NCBI RefSeq assembly: GCF_900104955.1
Contig: NZ_FNSI01000001.1
Span: 2,328,001 to 2,392,000 of the forward strand
DNA from: Beijerinckia sp. 28-YEA-48
GTDB taxonomy: Bacteria > Pseudomonadota > Alphaproteobacteria > Rhizobiales > Beijerinckiaceae
Reading direction: 5' to 3'
Length of the DNA: 64,000 nt
Position numbers and translations under genes: made by a program. The notes under the pieces are model-generated. The model searched no databases, was not told the origin of the DNA, and saw only the letters and a list, made by a program, of their open reading frames with translations. Below, piece by piece: positions 7,702 through 15,924 of this stretch (the first letter of the stretch is position 1; the number at the start of each line of letters is the position of its first letter).

Positions 7702-8565
7702 ATGACGACGAGAACAACGACGCTTCCTGGCCTCGGCATCGGAAAGGCCCCGACCGGCGCGACAAAGCCACCGCGCCGCTTGGCGCGACGGCTGCCGGTA
7801 CAACGACTGTGGTCCACCTGGGCCATCGTCGCCACTCAGTTTGGCATTCTCGCTGCGTTCGTCGCCCTGTGGGAACTCGGAGCCGCAACCGGCATTGTCG
7901 ACACCTTCTTCTGGTCGCGCCCGAGCCTGATCTGGACGACGATGATCGAGTTCTTCTCGGCGGGCGACGCTTTCGTCGACATTGCCTATACGTTCCGTTC
8001 GACCATCCTCGGCTTCATCATCGGCACAACTGCTGGCTCCCTGCTCGGCCTGTCGTTCTGGTGGTCGCGCAATTACGCGCTGATCATGCAGCCCTATATC
8101 ATCTGCCTGGAATCGATCCCCAAACTGGCGCTGGCGCCGCTCATCATTCTGGTCTTCGGCATGGGCCTCGCCTCGAAGGTCGCCATCGCCACGGCGCTGA
8201 CCCTGATCGTCTCGACGCTTACCGCTTATTCCGGCGTCCAGGCGGTCGATAAGGATCAGGAAAAGCTTTTCTACTCGCTTGGCGCCAGCCGCTGGCAGAT
8301 CTTCACCAAGCTGGTCGCCCCCTCCTGTGTGCCGTGGATCATCTCGATTCTGCGGGTCAACATCGGCCTCGCGCTCACCGGCTCCATCGTCGGTGAATTC
8401 GTCGCCTCACAACATGGCCTCGGCCGCACCATCCTTTATGCCGGATCGACCTACGAGATCTCTCTGGTCTGGGTCGCCGTCCTCGTTCTCTCAGCTCTCT
8501 CGGTCGTGATGTATCTCGGCGTGACCTGGCTGGAAAGAATCCTGCGCAAAGGCGTCGTCCGCTAG
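7702..8565 (+). CDS. ABC importer permease (SsuC/TauC type)
   Basis: A 287-residue inner-membrane permease. A soluble N-terminus of about 35 residues is followed by about six membrane segments, and the coupling-helix EAA-like motif is visible in SLGASRWQIFTKLVAPSCVPWI. The segment ESIPKLALAPLIILVFGMGLASKVAIA is characteristic of the sulfonate/nitrate permease family. The start has AAAGGGA upstream. It forms a cognate set with the preceding ATPase and following binding protein. The downstream amidohydrolases suggest a nitrogen-containing organic acid or amide substrate. Confidence 0.9.
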   Translation: MTTRTTTLPGLGIGKAPTGATKPPRRLARRLPVQRLWSTWAIVATQFGILAAFVALWELGAATGIVDTFFWSRPSLIWTTMIEFFSAGDAFVDIAYTFRSTILGFIIGTTAGSLLGLSFWWSRNYALIMQPYIICLESIPKLALAPLIILVFGMGLASKVAIATALTLIVSTLTAYSGVQAVDKDQEKLFYSLGASRWQIFTKLVAPSCVPWIISILRVNIGLALTGSIVGEFVASQHGLGRTILYAGSTYEISLVWVAVLVLSALSVVMYLGVTWLERILRKGVVR

Positions 8566-8607
8566 GACGCCGCCCGCAAGCCGATCACAGTCATTATGGA
8601 GAATATG

Positions 8608-9609
8608 ATGTCTCTCGCTTTCAGAACATTGCTCATGGCCTCCGTCGTCGCGCTTGGCGCGACTGGTGCGATAGCGCAGGAGAAGAAGACCCTGATCGTC
8701 GCTGAGCCGCTGCACAGCACCGGCTATCTGCCGCTCTACGTTGCCATCCAGAAAGGCTTTCTGGCGGAAGAGAATCTCGACGTCAAAATCCTCACGGTGG
8801 AAAGCGGCGCCGGACATACCAATGCGACCCTGAGCGGCCAGGCTTTCGCCTTCATCGGCGGGCCGGAGCACAATGCCTTCGCCAAGATCAAGGGCGGCGA
8901 ATTGCGCGGCATCGTCAACGTGGTCGATCGCGGCAACGTCTATTACGTCGCCAAGAAGGGCATGGAGCCGAAACCCGGCGAGTCGCTGGCGAGCTATTTC
9001 AAGGGCAAGTCGGTCGCCCTTAATTTCTATGGCGGCACGCCCTATTCGATCACCCTCTACATGCTCAACAAGTGGAAGCTCAATCCCAAGAGCGACGTGA
9101 CCTTGAAGGAGATGGCGACCGGCGCGATCCTGGCGACGGTGAAAGCCGGCGCCGCTGAGATCGGCGTCACCACCGAGCCGGTGCTGACGCGCGGTGTGAA
9201 TGAAGGCATCTGGAGCGAGCCGATCCTCAACGTCCCCAAGGAGCTCGGCCCCTATGCCTATTCGACCCTGAACGTGCGTCTGGCGTCGATCAAGGAGGAT
9301 CCCAAGACGGTGGCGGCTTTCGTGCGCGGCATCATCAAGGGCCTGAAGTTCACCGACACCAACCACGAGGAATCCCTGGCCATCGCCAAGAAGGAATTCC
9401 CGACGATGTCGCTTGAAGATCTCAAGGCGACCATCGACCGCTCTTTCGCCGATTCCATCTGGAGCAAGGATGGGATGATTTCACCAGAATCATGGAAGAC
9501 CGGCGAAGCCGTCGTGCTTGAAGCCGGCATTCTGAAAAAGCCTGTCGCCTATGACGAGATCATCGACATGCAGTTCGTCAAATCGACCCAGGCTTCGATC
9601 GCCAGGTAA
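8608..9609 (+). CDS. NMT1/SsuA-type periplasmic substrate-binding protein
   Basis: A 333-residue secreted binding protein. A signal peptide spans about residues 1-24 (hydrophobic core LLMASVVALGATG, cleavage after AIAQ). The mature part starts with the KTLIVAEPLHSTGYLPLYVAIQ pattern of THI5/NMT1-like proteins (the ligand-site YLPLYVA). Two-lobe folding is suggested by GGTPYSITLYMLN and GAAEIGVTTEPV. Start choice: three in-frame ATGs occur at 8596, 8605 and 8608, and GGAG at 8598-8601 best serves the last. It precedes two amidohydrolases, so the ligand may be their substrate or a precursor. Confidence 0.87.
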   Translation: MSLAFRTLLMASVVALGATGAIAQEKKTLIVAEPLHSTGYLPLYVAIQKGFLAEENLDVKILTVESGAGHTNATLSGQAFAFIGGPEHNAFAKIKGGELRGIVNVVDRGNVYYVAKKGMEPKPGESLASYFKGKSVALNFYGGTPYSITLYMLNKWKLNPKSDVTLKEMATGAILATVKAGAAEIGVTTEPVLTRGVNEGIWSEPILNVPKELGPYAYSTLNVRLASIKEDPKTVAAFVRGIIKGLKFTDTNHEESLAIAKKEFPTMSLEDLKATIDRSFADSIWSKDGMISPESWKTGEAVVLEAGILKKPVAYDEIIDMQFVKSTQASIAR

Positions 9610-9660
9610 CTTGATCGACAAGTAGTCCGCGCACCCATCACTTCGCACTTGGAGAAAACC

Positions 9661-10428
9661 ATGTCTGACGAACCGATCTGGAATCAGTTTCTGACCGAAC
9701 GTGACAAGGCGGTGTTCGCCGCCTCCGGCTATGGCGCGCGCGGTGGCTTCGGCAAGCGCCCGGCTCTGCTCGTCATCGACGTCAACTATGCTTTCTGTGG
9801 CGATAAATCAGAGCCAATCCTTGAATCGATCAAACGCTGGCGCAATTCCTGCGGCGAGGAAAGCTGGCCGGCGGTCGCCGCCATCAAGTCCCTGTGCGAT
9901 AAGGCCCATGAGAAGGGCCTGCCGGTCATCTATACGACCGGCATTCGCCGCGCCGACAACTGGGACAGCGGCTCGTGGAGCTGGAAGAACAGCCGTGGCG
10001 GTGAGCATCCCGTCGTGCCAGTGAGCAATATCGACGGCAATGAGATCGTCGAGGAGATCGCGCCTGCCTCGCAAGACATCGTCATCTACAAGCAAAAGCC
10101 GTCCGGTTTCTTCGGCACCAATATGGCGAGCTATCTGACGCTGCTCGGCTGCGACAGCGTCATCGTCACCGGCACGACGACGTCGGGCTGCGTGCGCGCC
10201 ACGGTGCTCGATGCCTTCAGCCTCAACTATCGTGTCGCTCTGGCCGAGGAAGGCTGCTTCGACCGTTCGCAGGCAAGCCACGCCATCAATCTTTGCGACA
10301 TGAATGCCAAATATGCCGATGTGGTGAAGACGGCTGAAATACTCGCCTTCCTCGACAGCCTCCCCTCCGATCTGTTCGACCTGCCGAAGGGCGATGCACC
10401 GCCCATGGCGAAAGCGGCCAACTTTTAG
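9661..10428 (+). CDS. Isochorismatase-family cysteine amidohydrolase, copy 1 (maleamate/N-carbamoylsarcosine amidase-like)
   Basis: A 255-residue hydrolase. The Asp-Lys-Cys triad is visible: D40 in LLVIDVNYAF, K146 in YKQKPSGFFGT, and nucleophile C177 in GTTTSGCVRATVLDAF, preceded by the cis-peptide threonine region. The SGCVRATVLDAFSLNYRV stretch is closest to N-carbamoylsarcosine amidase and maleamate amidase groups, which release ammonia from an amide. The ATG at 9661 follows GGAGAAAACC. Nine bases separate it from a paralogue. In the context of a NicC-like monooxygenase nearby and an importer immediately upstream, maleamate hydrolysis is a reasonable but unproven guess. Confidence 0.82.
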   Translation: MSDEPIWNQFLTERDKAVFAASGYGARGGFGKRPALLVIDVNYAFCGDKSEPILESIKRWRNSCGEESWPAVAAIKSLCDKAHEKGLPVIYTTGIRRADNWDSGSWSWKNSRGGEHPVVPVSNIDGNEIVEEIAPASQDIVIYKQKPSGFFGTNMASYLTLLGCDSVIVTGTTTSGCVRATVLDAFSLNYRVALAEEGCFDRSQASHAINLCDMNAKYADVVKTAEILAFLDSLPSDLFDLPKGDAPPMAKAANF

Positions 10429-10436
10429 GAGGCCCC

Positions 10437-11240
10437 ATGAACGACGGGAAAATGACCGAGAGGATTTGGGACAAATTCCTCACCGAGCGTGACAAGGCGG
10501 TGTTCAAAGCCTCAGGTTTTGGCGCCACGGGCGGCTTCGGCAAGCGCCCTGCCCTGCTCATCATCGATGTGAGCTGGGCCTTCGCTGGCGATAAACCCGA
10601 GCCCATCCTGGAATCGATCAAGCGCTGGAGCACGTCCTGCGGCGCGGAAAGCTGGGATGCGATCGCCAAGATCAAAGTCCTCGCCGAAACGTTCCGGGAC
10701 CGCAAATTGCCGGTGATCTACACCACCGGCGAAGCACGCGGCGATGGCTGGGACATGGGCAGCTGGGCCTGGAAGAACCCTCGCATGAACGAGGCGTTCG
10801 ACAAGCCGCAGGCGCTCGACGGTAATGAGATCGTCAGCGAGATCGAGCCCCAGCCGCAGGATCTTCTGGTCTTGAAGCAGAAGCCGTCCGGCTTCTTCGG
10901 CACCAATCTCGCCGCCTATCTCACCCTGCTCGGCGCTGACAGTGTCATCGTCACCGGCACGACGACTTCAGGCTGCGTGCGCGCGACGGTGCTCGACGCT
11001 TTCAGCCTGAACTATCGTGTCGCGGTGGCTGAAGACGGCTGTTTCGATCGCGCGCAGCTAAGCCACGCCGCCAGCCTCTGTGACATGCATGCGAAATATG
11101 CCGATGTGCTGTCGACGGCGGAAATCATCCAGCACGTCAAGACACTGCCAGACGATCTGTTTCCGAATTTGCCGAAGGGGGTTCCTGCGCATGCCCCTGT
11201 GTCCGGTACGCCAGACCTCCGATTGGTGTCTTCGGCGTAA
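10437..11240 (+). CDS. Isochorismatase-family cysteine amidohydrolase, copy 2
   Basis: A 267-residue paralogue of the preceding gene with the same opening (WDKFLTERDKAVF) and the same triad: Asp in LLIIDVSWAF, Lys in LKQKPSGFFGT, Cys in TTTSGCVRATVLDAF. The two proteins share long identical runs around the active site but differ in the substrate-lid region (GEARGDGWDMGSWAWKNPRM versus GIRRADNWDSGSWSWKN) and in the C-terminal tail. They may act on different substrates or form a hetero-oligomer. AGGAGG precedes the ATG. This is the last gene of the + operon, ending at a hairpin shared with the convergent operon. Confidence 0.82.
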   Translation: MNDGKMTERIWDKFLTERDKAVFKASGFGATGGFGKRPALLIIDVSWAFAGDKPEPILESIKRWSTSCGAESWDAIAKIKVLAETFRDRKLPVIYTTGEARGDGWDMGSWAWKNPRMNEAFDKPQALDGNEIVSEIEPQPQDLLVLKQKPSGFFGTNLAAYLTLLGADSVIVTGTTTSGCVRATVLDAFSLNYRVAVAEDGCFDRAQLSHAASLCDMHAKYADVLSTAEIIQHVKTLPDDLFPNLPKGVPAHAPVSGTPDLRLVSSA

Positions 11241-11285
11241 TCGTCCGGCTTCGGCCGAACGATCAATCCCTTCTCGGCAGAGCCT

Positions 11286-11308
11286 CGGCGCGCACCCAGT
11301 GCGCGCCG
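11286..11308. terminator. Convergent terminator-like hairpin
   Basis: CGGCGCGCAC and GTGCGCGCCG form a perfect 10-bp stem with a 3-nt loop, midway between two convergent operons. No strong T-run follows on either strand. Confidence 0.5.
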
Positions 11309-11323
11309 TGTGCTATCTACTTT

Positions 11324-12457
11324 CTATTTCATCAGCCGCAATTGCTGGTCGAGCAAAGAGCCGCCGTTGAGATCGTCGAGCAGATTGAAATGGTGCTTTC
11401 CCTCGACAATGAGCGAAGGGCCAGCATTCCACAATTCGGCGATCTCGGCCGACTGACGCTTGAACTCATTACTTTCGCCGCCGCCCACCGCGACACCGAT
11501 GCGCGTGCCGGGGCGCGGCTTACGCCGGTTCGGCGACAGGCGCTCGGCGATCTCGCGGCTGGTGATGCCGAGTACCGGCCCCATGGGGATCGGCCGCAGC
11601 GCCTCCAGATCGAAAATACCGGAGAGCAGATGGGCGCTGCGGATCGGCGGCATGCCTTCGTCGCAGGCGCACATGGCTGAGAGATAGCCCCCAGCCGAAT
11701 GCCCGGCCACATGAATGGCACCGGCGTCGATGTCGAGACGGTCAGCCTCGCGCACCAGGAAATGCAGGGCTTCGCGGATCTGAGCGACAATAGACTCAAG
11801 CGGCGTTTCCGGCGCCAGGCCATATTCGATATTGGCGACGGCGAAACCGGCCTTCAGCACGCCGTCGAAGAACTGCGCATGCTGCTCCTTGGTCGAGGCC
11901 TGCCAATAGCCGCCATGGATGAACACGAAGACCGGGGGATGCGCCACGCCGGTCGGCCGATAAAGATCGAGCTTCTGATCGGGATGCGCACCATAAGCAA
12001 GATCGAGCGCCGTGTGCTTGGCGCGCGCCGCCGCGCCATCCTTGGTCCACATGCGGAACATGGCGCCCATATCAGGCACCTGACTACGCGGGCTCATCTC
12101 GCGAGCGAGTTCCGCCACACCATAGTCACGGAACACCGGCGTTGTCGGCGGCGGCGTGGTCGGGATGCGCGCTGTGGCGCGCACGTGAATCTGGCCGTCG
12201 GTCGAACGCGAAATCGTCGGGTGCGGCCGGAAGCCAGCGAAGACCATACGCCATTGCTGGTCAATGGCACGACGCGACGGATGGATCGAAGCCGGATCGG
12301 GCGCGGACCACTGCATCGCGGTCAGATGCGGCGGGCCACCGCCAGCCTTCGCCAAAGCCGCGAGCGCGCCTTCGAGCGCCTGTGTCAAACCGGTTTCCGG
12401 CGACGTGGCCGGCGCGGAGCCTTCAACTTCAACGAGGCGCGTATCAGAGTCCGACAT
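11324..12457 (-). CDS. Fusion of a partial RidA-like domain with an arylformamidase-like alpha/beta hydrolase
   Basis: A 377-residue protein. Residues about 24-100 resemble the C-terminal half of RidA/YjgF (helix TQALEGALAALAKAGG and terminal strand IHVRATARIP), without the first beta strands. Residues about 140-377 form an alpha/beta hydrolase with HGGYW at 181-185 (the oxyanion motif of kynurenine formamidases), nucleophile S254 in GHSAGG, and a His in GKHHFNLL at 355-356. Start: ATG 12457, overlapping livF by 14 bases. It is the last gene of an operon with 3-hydroxyanthranilate dioxygenase and a Liv-type importer. RidA members act as 2-aminomuconate deaminases in that pathway, and formamidases cleave formyl-anthranilate or formylkynurenine. 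Both fit aminoaromatic breakdown, but the joint function is inferred. Confidence 0.7.
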   Translation of the reverse strand: MSDSDTRLVEVEGSAPATSPETGLTQALEGALAALAKAGGGPPHLTAMQWSAPDPASIHPSRRAIDQQWRMVFAGFRPHPTISRSTDGQIHVRATARIPTTPPPTTPVFRDYGVAELAREMSPRSQVPDMGAMFRMWTKDGAAARAKHTALDLAYGAHPDQKLDLYRPTGVAHPPVFVFIHGGYWQASTKEQHAQFFDGVLKAGFAVANIEYGLAPETPLESIVAQIREALHFLVREADRLDIDAGAIHVAGHSAGGYLSAMCACDEGMPPIRSAHLLSGIFDLEALRPIPMGPVLGITSREIAERLSPNRRKPRPGTRIGVAVGGGESNEFKRQSAEIAELWNAGPSLIVEGKHHFNLLDDLNGGSLLDQQLRLMK

Positions 12458-13148
12458 AGGTGTGCACCTTTTCCAGATCGCGATCGAGCGCGGCGCCGTC
12501 GCCGGACCAGACCGTGCGGCCCTTCTCGATGACCACGTGACGATCGGCAAGGCGGCGCAGCACCGAGACATTCTTGTCAACGACGAGAATCGACTGGCCT
12601 TCCGCCTTCAAGGTTTCCAAGCACTTCCAGATTTCGGCGCGGATCACCGGCGCCAAACCTTCGGTTGCCTCGTCGAGGATCATCAAACGCGGATTGGTCA
12701 TCAACGCGCGACCGACAGCCAGCATCTGCTGCTCGCCACCCGAGAGCGTGCGCGCCCATTGCTGCTGGCGTTCATGCAGGCGCGGAAACAGATCGAACAC
12801 CCGCTGCAAGGTCCAGGGCTTGGCACTCCCGCGCCGGTCGGCGCTGGTGGCGACGAGATTCTCGCGCACGGTGAGGGTCGAGAAAATCTGCCGCCCTTCC
12901 GGCACCAGACCGATGCCGCGACGAGCGATGGCTTCCGGTGCCAGCCCGGCAATGGGCTGACCGAGAAAGGCGATGCCGCCGGCTTTCGCCTCGAGCAGGC
13001 CCATGATGGTGCGAATGGTCGTGGTCTTGCCCATGCCATTGCGGCCCATGAGCGAGACGCATTCGCCTTCACCCACCTGCAACGAAATATCGAACAGAAC
13101 TTGGCTGGCGCCATAAGCGGCCTGAAGGCCTTGCACATCGAGCATCAT
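12444..13148 (-). CDS. livF: Branched-chain-type ABC importer ATPase LivF
   Basis: A 234-residue ATPase. Walker A is GRNGMGKTTT, the signature is LSGGEQQMLAVGRAL, Walker B is LMILDEATEGLAP, and a His-loop region is replaced by the ILVVDKNVSVL segment common in LivF, where DKN occurs in place of a switch histidine environment. It overlaps livG by four bases (ATGA). With LivG, LivM, LivH and a LivK-like receptor it makes a complete HAAT-family importer. Given the catabolic genes in the same operon, the substrate is more likely an aromatic amino acid-like compound than leucine. Confidence 0.92.
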   Translation of the reverse strand: MMLDVQGLQAAYGASQVLFDISLQVGEGECVSLMGRNGMGKTTTIRTIMGLLEAKAGGIAFLGQPIAGLAPEAIARRGIGLVPEGRQIFSTLTVRENLVATSADRRGSAKPWTLQRVFDLFPRLHERQQQWARTLSGGEQQMLAVGRALMTNPRLMILDEATEGLAPVIRAEIWKCLETLKAEGQSILVVDKNVSVLRRLADRHVVIEKGRTVWSGDGAALDRDLEKVHTYVGL

Positions 13149-13897
13149 GCGTCGCCCTCGCCAAGATATGCGGCACGCACCTGCGGATCAGCCTGGATCT
13201 CTTGTGCCGTGCCGGTGGCGATCACCTTGCCGTAAACCAGCACCGAAATGCGATCGGCCAAAGCGAAGACGGCATCCATGTCGTGTTCGACCAACAGGAT
13301 GGCGATACGGCCCTTCAGCGCTTTCAGCGCATCGATCATCTGGCGGCTTTCGGAAAGACCAAGGCCGGCCATCGGCTCGTCGAGCAGTAGCAGGCGCGGT
13401 TCGCTCGCCAGTGCCATGGCCAGTTCGAGCTGCTTGTGCTCGCCGTGAGACATGTCACGCACGGAAACGTTGCTGCGCGCGGCCAGGCCCGCGTCGGCGA
13501 GCAGGCGCCGGGCTGGCTCGTTCAGACTCGGATCATTGGCGGCGTTCTTCCAGAAGCGGAAGGAATGGCCCTGATGCGCCTGAATGGTGAGGGCGACATT
13601 GGCCAGCGCCGTCTCCTCATCCAGCGTCTGGGTGATCTGGAAGGTGCGGGCAATACCCAGATGCACGCGCGCGGCGGTGTCGAGCCCGTCGAGCGACTGG
13701 CCGGCGAACCGCACGGTACCGCCATCGGGCGTCAGCTCGCCCATGAGCTGGGTGATGAACGTGGTCTTGCCGGCGCCGTTCGGACCGATCAGCGCATGCA
13801 CCTCGCCCGCGCGCACATCAAGCGACAGATTGTCGGTGGCGGCGACGCCGCCGAAGCGTTTACGCAGGCCCTCGACCTGCAGCAGCACGTCAGCCAT
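13145..13897 (-). CDS. livG: Branched-chain-type ABC importer ATPase LivG
   Basis: A 250-residue ATPase. Walker A is GPNGAGKTT, the signature is MSHGEHKQLELAMALAS (the SHGE variant usual in LivG), Walker B is LLLLDEPMAGLG, and the H-loop is ILLVEHDMDAVF. The C-terminal DPQVRAAYLGEGDA is the classic LivG ending (VRxAYLG). ATG 13897 is chosen; a GTG lies immediately before it. It overlaps livM by eight bases and livF by four. Confidence 0.93.
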   Translation of the reverse strand: MADVLLQVEGLRKRFGGVAATDNLSLDVRAGEVHALIGPNGAGKTTFITQLMGELTPDGGTVRFAGQSLDGLDTAARVHLGIARTFQITQTLDEETALANVALTIQAHQGHSFRFWKNAANDPSLNEPARRLLADAGLAARSNVSVRDMSHGEHKQLELAMALASEPRLLLLDEPMAGLGLSESRQMIDALKALKGRIAILLVEHDMDAVFALADRISVLVYGKVIATGTAQEIQADPQVRAAYLGEGDA

Positions 13898-14918
13898 CAC
13901 GGCTACCCCGCAGCATGCGCACGAGGCCGGACAGACCGCCCCGGGTGAACAAGATCGCCAGCACCAGGATCGGGCCGAGGATCACCTGCCAATGTTCAGT
14001 CCAGGCGGCCAGCACGGTTTCGAGGCCGATCAGCACGGCCGCGCCGAAGGCCGGCCCCAGCAAGGTGCCAGCGCCACCGAGAATGACCATGAACATGAAC
14101 TCGCCGGACTGGGTCCAGTGCAGCATATCGGGGCTGACATAGCGCATGTGATTGGCCATCAGCGCGCCAGCGAGGCCACCGCCCATGCCGGCAATGACGA
14201 AGGCGACGAGCTTATAGCGATAGGTGCGCACGCCCATCGCCGCCATGCGCCGTTCGCTCTGGCGCACGCCGACGAGAATGCGGCCGAAGCGCGAGGCGAC
14301 GATGCGCGACAACAGCGCGTACCAGAGAATGGCGACCACGAGACAGATCCAATACCAGATCATCGGATCGCGCGTATCAAGACCGGGTAGCGCGTTGCGG
14401 CGGCGGATGATCAGGCCGTCGTCGCCGCCGTAGGCTTTCAGAGCCACGAAGAAGAAGAAGATCATCTGGGCGAAGGCCAGAGTGATCATGATGAACTGCA
14501 CGCCGGAAGTGCGCAGCGACAGCGCACCGAAGATCGCCGCGAACAGGCCGGCGATGAGGATCGCCACCGGCACGGAGATCAGCATCTGGTCCGTGCCCAG
14601 TGTCAGGCCGAACAGCGGATCGCCGGTGACAGAGTGGCGATAGAGAATGCCGACCACATAGCCGCCAAGGCCATACCAGGCAGCGTGGCCGAAACTGGCA
14701 AGGCCGGCGTAGCCCATGATCAGATTGAGGCTGGCGGCGGCGATGGCAAGAATGATGATGCGGGTGGCGAGCGAAACCAGCGCCGGCTGCCCGATCAAAG
14801 TGGCGAGATAGGGCAGAACCGCGAGCAGCACGATGAGCTGCGCGATGAGCAGGCGCGAACGCACGTTCTTCGGTTTGGCAAGCGCTGTATTAAGGGCGGG
14901 ATTATGAATTTCAGCCAT
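13890..14918 (-). CDS. livM: Branched-chain-type ABC importer permease LivM
   Basis: A 342-residue multi-helix inner-membrane permease. It carries the LivM hallmarks SLNLIMGYAGLASFGHAAWYGLGGY near residue 70, the cytoplasmic coupling region VGVRQSERRMAAMGVRTYRYKLVAFVIAG, and the later GEFMFMVILGGAGTLLGPAFGA. Start ATG 14918 overlaps livH by eight bases; the upstream in-frame ATG at 14957 lies inside livH. Pairs with LivH to form the transmembrane pore. Confidence 0.92.
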   Translation of the reverse strand: MAEIHNPALNTALAKPKNVRSRLLIAQLIVLLAVLPYLATLIGQPALVSLATRIIILAIAAASLNLIMGYAGLASFGHAAWYGLGGYVVGILYRHSVTGDPLFGLTLGTDQMLISVPVAILIAGLFAAIFGALSLRTSGVQFIMITLAFAQMIFFFFVALKAYGGDDGLIIRRRNALPGLDTRDPMIWYWICLVVAILWYALLSRIVASRFGRILVGVRQSERRMAAMGVRTYRYKLVAFVIAGMGGGLAGALMANHMRYVSPDMLHWTQSGEFMFMVILGGAGTLLGPAFGAAVLIGLETVLAAWTEHWQVILGPILVLAILFTRGGLSGLVRMLRGSRDG

Positions 14919-15828
14919 TGGCGGGCAACAGACCCTTCGGCTTGATGAGAAGAACAATAGCCATCAGCAAATAAACACCCATGGCGGAAATGCCGCCGGC
15001 GAGAGCGTCGGCTTCCGAGCCGCTGGTCATGAGATGGCGCATCAGAGCAGGCAGGAAGGCGCGCATCATGGTGTCGACGATCCCCACGATAAGCGCGCCA
15101 GCGAAGGCGCCTTTGATGGAGCCGACACCGCCGATGATGATGACGACGAAGGTCATGATCAGCACATGCTCGCCCATGCCGACCTGCACCGCGCTGATCG
15201 GGCCGGTCATGATGCCGGCCAGCCCCGCCAGCATGGCGCCGAGGCCGAATACGATGGTGTAGAGCAGCTTGATGTCGACACCGAGCGCCCGCACCATGTC
15301 GCGGTTGGTGGCGCCGGCGCGGATCAGCATGCCGATGCGGGTGCGCGCGATGAGGAAATAGAGGCCGACCGCCGTCAATAGACCAACGAGGATGATGACA
15401 AAGCGGTAGAGCGGATACTGAACCCCGGCGAAGATCGGGATCGAGCCTTCGAGCCAGGACGGGATCTCAACGAACAACGGCTGCCGGCCGAAGAGAATGA
15501 TGGTCATCTGGTTGAAGAACAGAATCAGGCCGAAGGTGGCCAGAACCTGATCGAGATGATCGCGTGCATAAAGGCGGCGAATGACCAGGAATTCGATCAC
15601 CATGCCGGCGATGGCGGCGCAGGCCAGCCCGACCGGGAAAGCGATCAGGAACGAGCCGGTCTTGGCGGCTGTGAGCGCCGCCGCATAGGCGCCGATCATG
15701 AACAAGGAGCCGTGGGCGAGATTGATCACGCCCATGATGCCGAAAATAAGGGTGAGGCCAGCGGCGAGTAGGAACAGCGTGAAGCCGAGCTGCACGCCGT
15801 TCAGGGCCTGTTCGATCAGAAGCGCCAT
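14911..15828 (-). CDS. livH: Branched-chain-type ABC importer permease LivH
   Basis: A 305-residue inner-membrane permease with about eight hydrophobic segments. The N-terminus NGVQLGFTLFLLAAGLTLIFGIMGVINLAHG is the LivH signature. The coupling segment is RAGATNRDMVRALGVDIKLLYT, and the IIIGGVGSIKGAFAGALIVG segment follows. GGAGCG precedes the ATG. A 96-bp spacer separates it from the receptor gene. Confidence 0.93.
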   Translation of the reverse strand: MALLIEQALNGVQLGFTLFLLAAGLTLIFGIMGVINLAHGSLFMIGAYAAALTAAKTGSFLIAFPVGLACAAIAGMVIEFLVIRRLYARDHLDQVLATFGLILFFNQMTIILFGRQPLFVEIPSWLEGSIPIFAGVQYPLYRFVIILVGLLTAVGLYFLIARTRIGMLIRAGATNRDMVRALGVDIKLLYTIVFGLGAMLAGLAGIMTGPISAVQVGMGEHVLIMTFVVIIIGGVGSIKGAFAGALIVGIVDTMMRAFLPALMRHLMTSGSEADALAGGISAMGVYLLMAIVLLIKPKGLLPANG

Positions 15829-15924
15829 GACGCTCCTGCGTCGTTACGAGTGTTGCCAGAGAAACGTGAGCGCGACATCTGCAGGTCTATTTCACCGTTC
15901 AGCCGCGCCCACACGAACCTTGCC

